The notes below the pieces were generated by a model. It was given only the letters and a program-made list of their open reading frames with translations, did no database searches and was not told the DNA's origin. DNA of 64,000 nt from Sanguibacter keddieii DSM 10542 (GTDB lineage Bacteria; Actinomycetota; Actinomycetes; Actinomycetales; Cellulomonadaceae): positions 3,596,001-3,660,000 of the forward strand of contig NC_013521.1 of the NCBI RefSeq assembly GCF_000024925.1. The letters are read 5' to 3'. The number at the start of each line of letters is the position of its first letter. Position 1 is the first letter of the stretch. Positions 40,631 to 50,897 of the stretch are shown here, piece after piece. The position numbers and the translations under genes are program-made.

Positions 40631-43519
40631 TCAGGCCTCGGGCGCTGCCTTCTTCGCGGGGGCCTTCTTGGCCGGGGCCTTCTTGGCGGTCGCCGTCTTC
40701 GTGGTCGTCGACCTGGCCGTCGTCGACTTCGCTGCCGTGGCCTTGGCGGGCGTCTTCTTGGCCGGGGTCTTCTTGGCGGCGGTCGCACGGGTGGTCTTCT
40801 TGACCGGGCCCTTGGCGCGCTTCTCCGCGAGCAGCTCGACGGCCTGCTCGTGGGTGATCGCCTCGATGGTGATGTCCTTGGGGAGCGTCCGGTTGGTCGT
40901 CCCGTCGGTCACGTAGGCGCCGAAGCGACCGTCCTTGATGACGATCGGCTTCTGCGACGTGGGGTCCTCGCCGAGCTCCTTGAGCGGCGGCGCGGCGGTG
41001 GCCCCGCGCCCACGCTTGGGCTGCGCGTAGATCTCGAGGGCCTCGGCGAGGGTGACCGTGAACATCGACTCCTCGCTCGGCAGCGTCCTGGAGTCCGTGC
41101 CGCGCTTGAGGTACGGGCCGTAGCGGCCGTTCTGCGCGGTGATCTCGGTCCCGGACTCGGGGTCGACGCCGACCACGCGCGGCAGCGAGAGCAGCTGGAG
41201 CGCGTCGTCGAGGGTGATCGTCTGGAGCGACTGCGTCTTGAGCAGCGACGCCGTGCGCGGCTTGGGCAGGGCGGCCTTGGCGCGCTTGAGCGCGGCGGCC
41301 GACAGGCCCTCCTCGAACTCGGGCTCGGGCAGGAGCTCGGTCACGTACGGGCCGTAGCGGCCCGCCTTGGCGACGATGGTCGTCTGGGTCGACGGGTCCA
41401 CCCCGAGCTCGATGTCGCCGTCGCCCTGGGTCTCGAGGAGCTCGCGCGCCTTGGCGACCGTGAGCTCGTCGGGCGCGACCTCGTCGGGCACGGAGGCACG
41501 GGGCGGGTTCTCGCCCTCCGCGACCTCGGCGGCGGTGTCCTCGATGTACGGGCCGTAGCGACCGACGCGCAGCGTGATGCCCTCGCCGATCGGCACCGAG
41601 TTGATCTCGCGGGCGTCGATGTCGCCGAGGTCCTCGACGAGCTGGCGCAGCCCCTCGTCAGAGCCCTCGGTGTCGTCGCCGAAGTAGAACTGCGTCAACC
41701 AGGCGACGCGCTCCTTGTCGCCCGCGGCGATCGCGTCGAGGTCCGCCTCCATCTCGGCGGTGAAGTCGTAGTCGATGAGCTGGCCGAAGTGCTCCTCGAG
41801 CAGCCGGATCACCGCGAAGGCCAGCCAGCTGGGCACGAGGGCCTGGCCGCGGCTCAGCACGTAGCCGCGGTCCTGGATGGTCGAGATCGTCGACGCGTAC
41901 GTCGAGGGGCGGCCGATGCCGCGCTCCTCGAGCGCCTTGACGAGGCTGGCCTCCGTGAAGCGCGGCGGCGCCGAGGTCGAGTGCCCGTCTGCGGAGAGCT
42001 CGCGCGAGGTCATCGCGTCGCCCTCGGCCATCTGGGGCAGCCGTGCGTCGCCCTCGGCCTTCTTGGAGGTCCCCGTGGAGTCGGCGGAGTCGTAGCGGTC
42101 GGTGTCGCGACCCTCCTCGTAGGCGGCGAGGAAGCCGCGGAAGGTGATGACCGTGCCCGAGGCCGCGAAGACGGCGTCGGTCTGGGAGCCAGGGCCGGCG
42201 TCGCCGATCGACGGTGCGCCCGCGGGGAGGGTCCCGGCGACACCGAGACGGACCGAGGCCGTCGAGCCGCGGGCGTCGCCCATCTGCGACGCGACCGTGC
42301 GCTTCCAGATGAGCTCGTAGAGCTTGAACTGGTCGCCGCTGATCTCGCGGGACACCTGGGCCGGCGTGCGGAACGAGTCCCCTGCGGGGCGGATGGCCTC
42401 GTGGGCCTCCTGCGCACCCTTGGCCTTCGAGGCGTAGACGCGGGGCGACGACGGCACGTACTCGGGGCCGTAGAGCTCGGCGGCCTGGCGGCGCGCGGCG
42501 TCGGTGGCCTGGGTCGACAGCGACGGGGAGTCCGTACGCATGTAGGTGATGTACCCGTTCTCGTACAGGGTCTGCGCGGTGCGCATCGCCTGCCGAGAGG
42601 ACATGCGGAGCTTGCGCGACGCCTCCTGCTGGAGCGTCGAGGTGGTGAACGGTGCGGCCGGGCGACGCGTGTACGGCTTCGTCTCGAGGCTGCGGACCGC
42701 GGCCGGCTGGTCGGCCAGGGCGGTGACGAGGGCGTGCGCGGCCTGCTCGTCGAGATGCACCACTCCCTGGGGGCTCTTCAGCTCGCCGGCGTCCGTGAAG
42801 TCGCGGCCGGAGGCCACGCGTGCGCCGTCCACCTGGACCAGCTTCGCGGAGAACCACTCGCCGGCGTCCGGGCCGTCCTGCGTGGTGAAGTCGCCCGACA
42901 CGTCCCAGTAGTTCGCGGTGACGAAGGCCATGCGCTCGCGCTCGCGCTCGACGACCAGGCGGGTCGCGACCGACTGCACACGACCAGCAGACAGGCCCTG
43001 GCGGACCTTGCGCCACAGCACCGGGGACACCTCGTAGCCGTAGAGGCGGTCGAGGATGCGGCGGGTCTCCTGCGCGTCGACCATGCGACCGTCGATCTCG
43101 CGGGTGTTCTCCAGAGCCCGGTTGATCGCCTCGCGGGTGATCTCGTGGAACACCATGCGGTGCACGGGGACCTTGGGCTTGAGCTCCTGGAGCAGGTGCC
43201 ACGCGATGGCCTCGCCCTCGCGGTCCTCATCGGTCGCGAGGTAGAGCTCGTCGGCGTTCTTCAGGGCCCGCTTGAGCTCGGCGACCTTCTTCTTCTTGTC
43301 CGCGTACACCTCGTAGTACGGCTCGAACCCACCGTCGACGTTGACCGCGAACTTGCCGAAGGGGCCCTTCTTCATGTCCGCAGGCATCTCCGAGGGCTGC
43401 GGGAGGTCACGGATGTGCCCGACGCTCGCCTCGACCTCGTAGTCGTCGCCGAGGTAACCGGCGATCGTGCGTGCCTTGGCGGGCGACTCCACGATGACGA
43501 GCTTGCGACCAGCGGACAT
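40631..43519 (-). CDS. topA: DNA topoisomerase I
   Basis: The 962-aa type IA topoisomerase has the TOPRIM domain (KLVIVESPAKARTI ... TDEDREGEAIAWHL), the catalytic Tyr326 in GYITYMRTDSP and the QGLSAGRVQSVA strand. It relaxes negative supercoils. As in other Actinobacteria, the C-terminus lacks zinc fingers and instead carries several GRYGPYI-type Topo_C repeats and a Lys/Ala/Pro-rich tail (about 900-962) that aids DNA binding. Start ATG is conserved in context MSAGRKLVIVES. Confidence 0.97.
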   Translation of the reverse strand: MSAGRKLVIVESPAKARTIAGYLGDDYEVEASVGHIRDLPQPSEMPADMKKGPFGKFAVNVDGGFEPYYEVYADKKKKVAELKRALKNADELYLATDEDREGEAIAWHLLQELKPKVPVHRMVFHEITREAINRALENTREIDGRMVDAQETRRILDRLYGYEVSPVLWRKVRQGLSAGRVQSVATRLVVERERERMAFVTANYWDVSGDFTTQDGPDAGEWFSAKLVQVDGARVASGRDFTDAGELKSPQGVVHLDEQAAHALVTALADQPAAVRSLETKPYTRRPAAPFTTSTLQQEASRKLRMSSRQAMRTAQTLYENGYITYMRTDSPSLSTQATDAARRQAAELYGPEYVPSSPRVYASKAKGAQEAHEAIRPAGDSFRTPAQVSREISGDQFKLYELIWKRTVASQMGDARGSTASVRLGVAGTLPAGAPSIGDAGPGSQTDAVFAASGTVITFRGFLAAYEEGRDTDRYDSADSTGTSKKAEGDARLPQMAEGDAMTSRELSADGHSTSAPPRFTEASLVKALEERGIGRPSTYASTISTIQDRGYVLSRGQALVPSWLAFAVIRLLEEHFGQLIDYDFTAEMEADLDAIAAGDKERVAWLTQFYFGDDTEGSDEGLRQLVEDLGDIDAREINSVPIGEGITLRVGRYGPYIEDTAAEVAEGENPPRASVPDEVAPDELTVAKARELLETQGDGDIELGVDPSTQTTIVAKAGRYGPYVTELLPEPEFEEGLSAAALKRAKAALPKPRTASLLKTQSLQTITLDDALQLLSLPRVVGVDPESGTEITAQNGRYGPYLKRGTDSRTLPSEESMFTVTLAEALEIYAQPKRGRGATAAPPLKELGEDPTSQKPIVIKDGRFGAYVTDGTTNRTLPKDITIEAITHEQAVELLAEKRAKGPVKKTTRATAAKKTPAKKTPAKATAAKSTTARSTTTKTATAKKAPAKKAPAKKAAPEA

Positions 43520-43622
43520 TCAGGGCCCTGCTTCCGTGACGTTGTGTGTCGGCCTGCGACGGGTCGGGTGACGAGCCGTGGTGCGAGACCTGGACAGTCG
43601 TTCAACTCGGCAGCCTACGGCC

Positions 43623-44792
43623 TCATGCTGCCGTCGTCACACCTGGAGCACGGCGGGAAGCCGCAGAACGTGGCCGCGCGACGGTCTGCCGCAGCGCGAG
43701 GAGCAACCCGAAGGAGAGCGCGGTCGCCGCGACCACGCCGGCCGCCCCGCCCGCGTAGGCGACCATCTCGGCGTTGGTCGTCAGCGGCTGCCCCGACCCG
43801 GTCGCGACCGTCACCGTCTGCTGGAGCGCCCACAGCGCGATGCCGCCCGCGCCGATGCCGGCGACCCCCAGGACCGCGAGCACCCAGGCCGAGGACGAGC
43901 CCTTCGGCGCGGAGATCCGACGGGGGCGGTCGTCCGCCGGCCCGGGGTCTTGCGCGTCCCAGGTGGTCAGGGAGCAGGCGAGCGCACCCCAGGCGAGCAC
44001 GACGAGCACGGCCGCGACCACGTCGCTCGGACGGTGCCACTGCCCGACCAGTGTCGAGATGCCCGTCGCCGCGGTGTAGACGGCGCCGAAGAACGCCACC
44101 CAGGGGCGCGCGAGCCGGGGGACGGTGAGCAGGAGGGCGACCGACACCGACGCCGCGACCGTCGTGTGCCCGCTCGGGAGCGAGTTGGTCCACCACGCCT
44201 CGGAGTCGAAGACCGGACGGTCGAGCACGACCTTCTTGACGAGCTGCGTGGTGAGGTTCGCGCCGCCCACGAGGACGAGGGCCTGGACCGCGAGGAGCCA
44301 GCGCCTGCGGACCAGGGCGATCGCGACGGCCGCGAGGGTGCCGAGCACCACGAAGCTCACGGACACGACGCCCAGGACGGGCTCCGCGACGGTCCACAGC
44401 CGGGTGCGGCCGGTGAGCGCACCGTCGTAGGCGTAGTCCTCGACGACCTGTCCGGTGCGGGTGGCGACGAACACCTCCCACACGACGAAGGTCCCGACCG
44501 CGGCGGCGACGGCGACGAGCAGCGCGAGGAGACGGACGCCCACGGGGACGACCGTCCAGAAGCCGGGGCGAGGCGCACGGGAGGGAGGTCGTGGCGGCAG
44601 CGAGGGTGTGCCTCCCGACGGCCCGGCCGACGGGTAGGAGGGGACCTCCGGGGTGGTCGGCAGCAGTCGCGTCGAGGCGTACGGCGCAGCATGCTGGTCA
44701 CGGCGTGCAGGGCCCGGGGCTCCTGCAGCCGGCAGCACGCCGGGTCGTCGGTCGAGGTTCACCGTCCAACGGTAGTCCACCCCTGTGACCAT
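43623..44792 (-). CDS. PAP2-family membrane phosphatase
   Basis: The 389-aa protein has an N-terminal Pro-rich cytoplasmic tail of about 85 residues, then about six membrane helices and the three PAP2 phosphatase motifs: KKVVLDRP, SLPSGHTT and GQWHRPSDV. These act on lipid phosphates such as undecaprenyl pyrophosphate or phosphatidic acid. Two further helices after motif 3 extend it beyond the typical size. ATG 44792 is chosen; upstream sequence in the same frame lies in the promoter region shared with the divergent response regulator. Confidence 0.9.
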   Translation of the reverse strand: MVTGVDYRWTVNLDRRPGVLPAAGAPGPARRDQHAAPYASTRLLPTTPEVPSYPSAGPSGGTPSLPPRPPSRAPRPGFWTVVPVGVRLLALLVAVAAAVGTFVVWEVFVATRTGQVVEDYAYDGALTGRTRLWTVAEPVLGVVSVSFVVLGTLAAVAIALVRRRWLLAVQALVLVGGANLTTQLVKKVVLDRPVFDSEAWWTNSLPSGHTTVAASVSVALLLTVPRLARPWVAFFGAVYTAATGISTLVGQWHRPSDVVAAVLVVLAWGALACSLTTWDAQDPGPADDRPRRISAPKGSSSAWVLAVLGVAGIGAGGIALWALQQTVTVATGSGQPLTTNAEMVAYAGGAAGVVAATALSFGLLLALRQTVARPRSAASRRAPGVTTAA

Positions 44793-44891
44793 CCTGGGCA
44801 GAGGGTGTCGACGAGTCGCGCACGCCACCACCGAGGGCTCCCCGGCGGTTCCTGGCCGGCTCCACGACGACTCCTCGACGGCTCCTCGACG

Positions 44892-44907
44892 ACTCACAGG
44901 AAACTCA
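44892..44907 (+). promoter_or_regulatory. direct-repeat box of OmpR type
   Basis: ACTCA at 44892 and 44903, period 11 bp (ACTCACAGGAAACTCA), 50 nt before the response regulator ATG. Direct repeats at one helical turn are typical binding sites for OmpR-family regulators, so autoregulation is likely. Confidence 0.5.
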
Positions 44908-44955
44908 TAGCCCCGACCCAGGGCTTTCCAGGACAGCCGGGAGCACCATGGACGC

Positions 44956-45767
<812 letters not shown>

Positions 45768-45771
<4 letters not shown>

Positions 45772-47447
45772 GCGCCGCCCCTCTGCACGGGGCCCCGACC
45801 GGCCCAGGGGACGACGCCGCCCCGCGTGCTGGCAGGCGACGACCGTGGACCCTGCGCCGCCAGCTCGTGGCGCTCGTCATCGGGCTCGTGCTGCTCATCT
45901 GCTCCGTGCTCGCCGTGCTCTCCACCCTGTCGCTGCGCTCCGAGCTGCTCGGGCAGATCCGCGACGACCTGACGCAGGCGAGCGCCCGTGCGACCGACCG
46001 CCCGCAGGGTCTCGGCTCCGGCTCCACCCCGCCCTCGACGGTCGACCCCGGCTCCGTCCCGGGTGAGACGCCCGGCCCCTACCAGGTGCCCGGGCAGGCC
46101 ACCGGCGACATCGACGTCCTCTTCTCCGGGAGCACCGTGGTGCGCGCGGGGTACTTCGACGAGGCAGGTGAGTTCCGGTCCCTCGTCGGCACCGAGCAGC
46201 TGGCCACGCTCGACGCGCTCCCGACCGACCGCCAGATCCACGAGGTCGACCTGGGCGACCTCGGCACCTACCTCGCGATCTCGACCACCACTCCGTCCGG
46301 GGACAAGGTGGTCACCGCCAAGTCGACCGCCCCCGCCGACGACCCGCTGCGCGCCTACGTGGTCGTCGAGGTCGCGCTCATCGTGCTCGCCGTGGCGCTC
46401 GCCGCCGCGACTGGCACGGTCCTCGTCCGTCGCGCGCTGCGCCCCCTCGAGCGCGTCGCCGGCACGGCGCTGCGGGTCTCCGAGCTGCCGCTCGACCGCG
46501 GCGAGGTCGCCGAGATCCGCGGCGTCGACGTGCACGACACCGACGAGCGCACCGAGGTCGGCACCGTGGGCGCCGCGCTCAACCGGATGCTCGGGCACGT
46601 CGAGTCCTCGCTCGCGGCCCGGCACGAGTCCGAGACCCAGGTGCGGCAGTTCGTCGCCGACGCCAGCCACGAGCTGCGCACCCCGCTCGCCTCGATCCGC
46701 GGCTACGCCGAGCTCGTGCGTCGGTCCCCCGACGACGTCCCGACCGACACCCTGCGCGCCCTCGACCGCATCGAGTCGGAGGCGCTGCGGATGGGCGCTC
46801 TCGTCGAGGACCTGCTGCTGCTCGCCCGGCTCGACGCGGGCCGTCCGCTCGAGCGCGAGCAGGTCGACCTCGTGGTCCTGGCGGTCGACGCCCTGGCCGA
46901 CGCGCACGCGGCGAGCCCCGACCACGCGTGGGAGCTCGACCTGCCGGGTGGGGCGGAGGACGACGGGTTCCCTGACGTCGCAGACGCGGAGGACGCCGAC
47001 GGCGTGGTCGTCCGGGGCGACGAGGCTCGGCTCCGGCAGGTCCTCGTCAACCTGCTGAGCAACGCCCGCGTCCACACGCCCCCGGGCACCCGGGTGGTGC
47101 TCGGGCTGCGCACCGCGGGCGAGGAGGTCGTCGTGACCGTGACCGACGACGGCCCGGGGATCCCGTCCACCCTGCTCCCCACGCTCTTCCAGCGCTTCAG
47201 CCGCGGCGACGCCGCCCGGAACCGGGTGGGCGGCTCGACCGGCCTGGGGATGGCCATCGCCCAGGCGATCGTCCAGGAGCACGGCGGCAGTGTCACGGTG
47301 CGCAGCCCTGCCAGCCCCCAGACGTCCACCGGCTCCGAAGGACCGGCCGGGCGGGACCCGAGGGCCGGGTCGGGCCCCGGCACGACCTTCGAGGTGACCC
47401 TCCCGTCAGCCCCGGCGGGCGACGCCCACCGGGAGACCCGGGCCTAG
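45768..47447 (+). CDS. sensor histidine kinase
   Basis: The 559-aa kinase has TM1 (about 33-55), an extracellular sensor domain of about 140 residues with a disordered start, TM2 (about 203-222) and a HAMP domain. The HisKA domain has phospho-acceptor His301 in DASHELRTPL, and the HATPase domain carries N (NLLSNARVHTP), G1 (DDGPGIP) and G2 (GGSTGLGMAIA) boxes. Region 395-420 contains an acidic Asp/Glu insertion within the ATPase domain. It is co-translated with the upstream response regulator and ends 4 nt before a convergent methyltransferase gene. Confidence 0.95.
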
Positions 47448-47451
47448 AGAC

Positions 47452-49110
47452 CTAGCCCTGCTCCGCGAGGAAGCCGTCACGGACGAGCCCGCGGACCGCG
47501 GGCAGCAGCTCGGCCGACAGGTCGTCCGCGGAGACCTCGAAGATCGAGGCGATCGCCGTGACGATCTGTGCGACGGAGAGCTCGCCGTCGCAGGCACCGA
47601 CGAGGGCCGAGAGCGACGTCGACGCGTGCACGCCGCGCCCGAGGCCGTCGCCCTGGCGCAGGATGACGATGTTCGGGTCGGCCGCACCGGGCGTGTAGAA
47701 CCGCTCCTCGGTCACGTCCGCCGCCGCGACCAGGCGCTGCGCGCCGAGGGCGGCGTCGTCGAGGGTCTCGAGCCACAGGTGCGCGGCGAGGCTGGTCTCG
47801 AGGTGCGCGCCGAGCGGCTGGCGGACCGACCCGGTGTGCTCCTCCAGCCTGCGCAGCGTGACCTGCTCGCCCGGGAGCGGGCGGCGCAGCAGGAGGATGC
47901 CGAAGCCGATCGCCTCGACGTCGCGCGACGCGAAGTCGTCGAGCCACGCCCCGTACGCCGCCGCCCAGGCCTCGGGCTCGCGCTCGGGGGTGGTCCCGCC
48001 GTCACGGATCCACGTCTCGGCGTACTCGGCCGGGTCGAGGACCTCGCGCTGGATCACCCAGCCGTCGAGCCCGGACTCGTCGAGCCACCGACCGACCCGC
48101 TCGGTCCACGGCTCACCGGCGCGGTGCTCCCAGTTGCCGAGCATCTGCGCCACCCCGCCGGGGGCGAGGACGGCGCCGACCCCGGTCACGAGGTCCCGGA
48201 CGAGGTCGTCGCCCGAGCGACCACCGTCGCGGTACTCGTACGTGGGGATCTCGCCGGGGAGGCTGTCGTCACCGGACGGGACCTCCGCGCCGCCTGCCCC
48301 GTCCGTGGCCGCGCGCCGCGGGGTGATGACGAACGGTGGGTTGGAGACCACGAGGTCGAACTCCTCGCCGGCCACGGGCTCGAGCATCGAGCCCAGGCGC
48401 AGGTCGAGACGCACGCCGTCGAGCGCCGCGTTGAAGGCCGCGAAGCGCAGGGCCCGCTCGGAGATGTCCGTCGCGACCACGGTCTGCGCGTGCCGGGACG
48501 CGTGCAGCGCCTGGATGCCGCACCCCGTCCCCAGGTCGAGGACCCGGGTCCGCGGCGAGCGCACCGTCACCTGAGCGAGGGTGATCGACGCTCCCCCGGC
48601 TCCGAGGACGTGGTCGCCCGCGAGGCGACCACCCGTGGCGAGCTCGCCGAGGTCCGAGGCCAGCCACCAGTCGACCGGACCCCGCGCGTCGTGCGCGGCG
48701 TAGGGGCGCAGGTCGACGAGAGGACGGGCTGTCGGCTCGGCGTCCTGGGAGCCCTGCGGGGCCTCGCCGGAGAGGGCGACCAGCCCGAGCTCTGCGGCAC
48801 CTGCGGCCGTGAGCGAGGGCAGGGCGGCGTCGAGCGCGACGGCGGGGACGGCCTGCCCGAGCACGAAGAGCCGGGTGAGCGTGAGGACCGCCGGCTGCGC
48901 GGCGTCGTCCGTCGGTCCGGGGGCGCTGGCCCGGAGCGCGGGGAGCGCCTGCTCACGGTGCAGGGCGCTGGCGGCGACCGGGCCGAGGGCCGACTCGACG
49001 CCCTCGACGGTGTAGCCGCTCACCTCGAGGTCCGCCCGGAGCCGGGCGACGAGCGTCGGGTCGGCGGAGGGCGCGGGGCTGCTGGCGGTGGTCTGGCTCA
49101 TGGGCACCAT
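47452..49110 (-). CDS. class I SAM-dependent methyltransferase with N-terminal DUF7059-like domain
   Basis: The 552-aa protein has a helical N-terminal domain, a Rossmann methyltransferase core with LDLGTGCGIQALHAS (SAM binding) and the NPPF motif (VVSNPPFVI) typical of N6-adenine/N2-guanine or glutamine methyltransferases of the RlmG/RsmC/PrmC kind. A C-terminal domain of about 150 residues is helical. Actinobacterial relatives of this length are annotated as DUF7059 methyltransferases; the target, RNA or protein, is unknown. The start could be ATG 49110 or ATG 49101. Confidence 0.85.
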   Translation of the reverse strand: MVPMSQTTASSPAPSADPTLVARLRADLEVSGYTVEGVESALGPVAASALHREQALPALRASAPGPTDDAAQPAVLTLTRLFVLGQAVPAVALDAALPSLTAAGAAELGLVALSGEAPQGSQDAEPTARPLVDLRPYAAHDARGPVDWWLASDLGELATGGRLAGDHVLGAGGASITLAQVTVRSPRTRVLDLGTGCGIQALHASRHAQTVVATDISERALRFAAFNAALDGVRLDLRLGSMLEPVAGEEFDLVVSNPPFVITPRRAATDGAGGAEVPSGDDSLPGEIPTYEYRDGGRSGDDLVRDLVTGVGAVLAPGGVAQMLGNWEHRAGEPWTERVGRWLDESGLDGWVIQREVLDPAEYAETWIRDGGTTPEREPEAWAAAYGAWLDDFASRDVEAIGFGILLLRRPLPGEQVTLRRLEEHTGSVRQPLGAHLETSLAAHLWLETLDDAALGAQRLVAAADVTEERFYTPGAADPNIVILRQGDGLGRGVHASTSLSALVGACDGELSVAQIVTAIASIFEVSADDLSAELLPAVRGLVRDGFLAEQG

Positions 49111-49194
49111 GATTCCGCATCGCGCGAGGACGACGGTGCGCCGGGCGGTCAGCGATCAGGTCCGCTCGCCCGCGGCGGCCCGCAGCCGGAGACG

Positions 49195-49229
49195 CCGAGG
49201 GCGGCCCCTGTCGCAGGAGCCGCCCTCGG
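49195..49229 (-). terminator. hairpin terminator
   Basis: Perfect 11-bp arms (CCGAGGGCGGC and complement) with a 13-nt loop lie downstream of the small lipoprotein gene. Confidence 0.8.
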
Positions 49230-49283
49230 TCGTCACGCCGTCAGACTGTCGTCGCGCCCGGGTGAGAGCCCGGGACTGCGAGA

Positions 49284-49700
49284 TCAGGCCTCGCAGTTCT
49301 CGTCGGTGAAGGCGCTGACGTTGTCGCTCGCGGTCTGGACCTCGGGGGTGTTGAAGTCCTCGAAGACCGCGGCGAGCGCCTCGGGGTCGTTCGCGTCGGC
49401 GTCCTGGAATCCGTCGTTGAGGCCCTCGAAGGCCGTCACGAGGGTGTCCCAGTCGTCCTTGATGTCGTCCGGTGCGTCGATGTCCTTCACCTGGTCGACC
49501 AGGTCGGCGAAGGCGGTCTTGGCAGCCTCGGGGTCGGAGCTGTCGATGTCGGTGAAGGCCGACCCGTCCGAGAGGGCCTTGCCGTCGTTGCAGAAGTCCT
49601 CGATGGAGCCGCCGCCGCTGCACGCGGTGAGGCCTCCGGCGAGGAGGATGGCGACGGTGGACGTCGCGAGCAGGTTCTTGGTGTTCCGGCGTGTGGTCAT
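49284..49700 (-). CDS. small lipoprotein of unknown function, 138 aa
   Basis: Signal peptide with lipobox LTACS (Cys27) followed by a small acidic helical domain that begins IEDFCNDG and ends with TDENCEA, so a disulphide between the two Cys is likely. The fold and the Phe-Cys-x-Asp start resemble the neighbouring lipoprotein at 49875. No function is known. It is monocistronic with its own terminator. Confidence 0.85.
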   Translation of the reverse strand: MTTRRNTKNLLATSTVAILLAGGLTACSGGGSIEDFCNDGKALSDGSAFTDIDSSDPEAAKTAFADLVDQVKDIDAPDDIKDDWDTLVTAFEGLNDGFQDADANDPEALAAVFEDFNTPEVQTASDNVSAFTDENCEA

Positions 49701-49874
49701 GGCTCCATCCTCAGGTCGCCCCGCTCACAGCCGCAACCCAGGAACGGGGGCACAAGTACCCATGCCTGAGGCGGGTGAACCTCTGGGCCGGGTGGTGCGG
49801 GGCTCCAGACGAGCAGCCCTCGGGCACGCTGCTGGGTGCTCCCGCCCGAGGTCAGGTGGGACGTGCGGCCGAGG

Positions 49875-50333
49875 TCAGGCCGGGCACTCGGCGGCGACGA
49901 AGGCCTCGACCTCGGCCGTCGCCTCGGTGAGCTCGGCGGACTCGAAGCCCTGGACCGACGCGAAGTACTCCTGCTGGGCGGCCTCGGAGGACCAGTCGAC
50001 GCCGCGCATCAGCTGGACGTGGTCCTGGCTCGCCTGGAAGACCGTCGTCCACGCCGCCCCGATCTCCTCGGGCGGCCGGATCTGCTTGGCGTCCTGGACC
50101 ATCGTGTCGAGCGCTGTGAGGACCGACGCGACGTCGTCGGTGTCGACGTCGTCGAGGAACGCCGCCTGGGTGAACGTCGCGTAGTCCGCGCAGAACTGCG
50201 CCGTCGGGCCGGTCGGCTGCCCCTCGCTGCTGCAGCCCGCGACCACGAGGGCGACGAGCGAGGCGGTCACGAGCGCCGGGACGGCGCTGCGGGAGGAGGT
50301 GCGGGAGGAGGTGCGACGGCGGGTGGTGCGCAT
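49875..50333 (-). CDS. small lipoprotein of unknown function, 152 aa
   Basis: Arg/Ser-rich n-region, hydrophobic segment and lipobox VVAGCSS, then an acidic helical domain starting TAQFCADYATF and ending AAECPA. The pattern of FC...C and length match the lipoprotein at 49284, so the two are probably ancient paralogues. The n-region is encoded by imperfect GGGAGGAGGTGC repeats (50291-50311). Function unknown. Confidence 0.82.
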   Translation of the reverse strand: MRTTRRRTSSRTSSRSAVPALVTASLVALVVAGCSSEGQPTGPTAQFCADYATFTQAAFLDDVDTDDVASVLTALDTMVQDAKQIRPPEEIGAAWTTVFQASQDHVQLMRGVDWSSEAAQQEYFASVQGFESAELTEATAEVEAFVAAECPA

Positions 50334-50392
50334 GCTCCTATGGTGCGCGGCACCGTCCGACCGACCAAACCAGGTGCTCAGGGCTGATGTGC

Positions 50393-50836
50393 TCAGGTGC
50401 CCGGCCGCGCCTCGTGGCCCTCGCGGCCGTGCGTCCGGTTCTGCTCCTTGAGCTGCGCCTCGTAGACGTGCCGACGGCCGTCGGTGAGCTGGTCCCGCAC
50501 CGTCGACTCCCACTCGCGGAACCTCGACCAGTAGCCGTCGTCGTAGTCCTCGACCACCTGGAAGGTCCAGCGCCCGTCGATGACGTTGCGCCCGACGAGG
50601 TCGGCGCGGACCTCGTCGGCGAGCTCGGTGTGCCCCGCCGCAGCCAGGTCGTCGAGAGCCGCGGCGAGGTCGTTGTCGGCACGTCCGGTGAGGCGGTGGA
50701 AGGCGTAGAGCATGCCGCGCGCCTGCTCGACCACCTCGAGGGCGGCGGTCAGCGCACCGACCGCCTCGACCGTCGCGTCGTCGACGCCGGGTGGGACCTG
50801 GTGGTCGACGTCGGGTGCGTCGCGGGGATCGTCCAT
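50393..50836 (-). CDS. conserved actinobacterial protein of unknown function, 147 aa
   Basis: A soluble, helical, charged protein (ALTAALEVVEQARGMLYAFHRLTGRAD ... ADEVRADLVGRNVIDGRWTFQVVEDYDDGYW ... VYEAQLKEQNRTHGREGHEARPG). The pattern is familiar from actinobacterial hypothetical proteins, but I know of no assigned function. It lies 61 nt downstream of the nuclease gene on the same strand and may be co-transcribed. Confidence 0.78.
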   Translation of the reverse strand: MDDPRDAPDVDHQVPPGVDDATVEAVGALTAALEVVEQARGMLYAFHRLTGRADNDLAAALDDLAAAGHTELADEVRADLVGRNVIDGRWTFQVVEDYDDGYWSRFREWESTVRDQLTDGRRHVYEAQLKEQNRTHGREGHEARPGT

Positions 50837-50897
50837 GCCTCATGGTCTGCCCGGTCACGGCCTCGCGCACCTCGGGCGCCGGTCGGTCGGGGTGGGC

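Noticed and set aside
40628-44128. 1166-codon plus-strand ORF opposite topA
   Set aside because: Antisense to the well-conserved topA sequence; composition is Gly/Arg/Val shadow coding without any recognisable domain.
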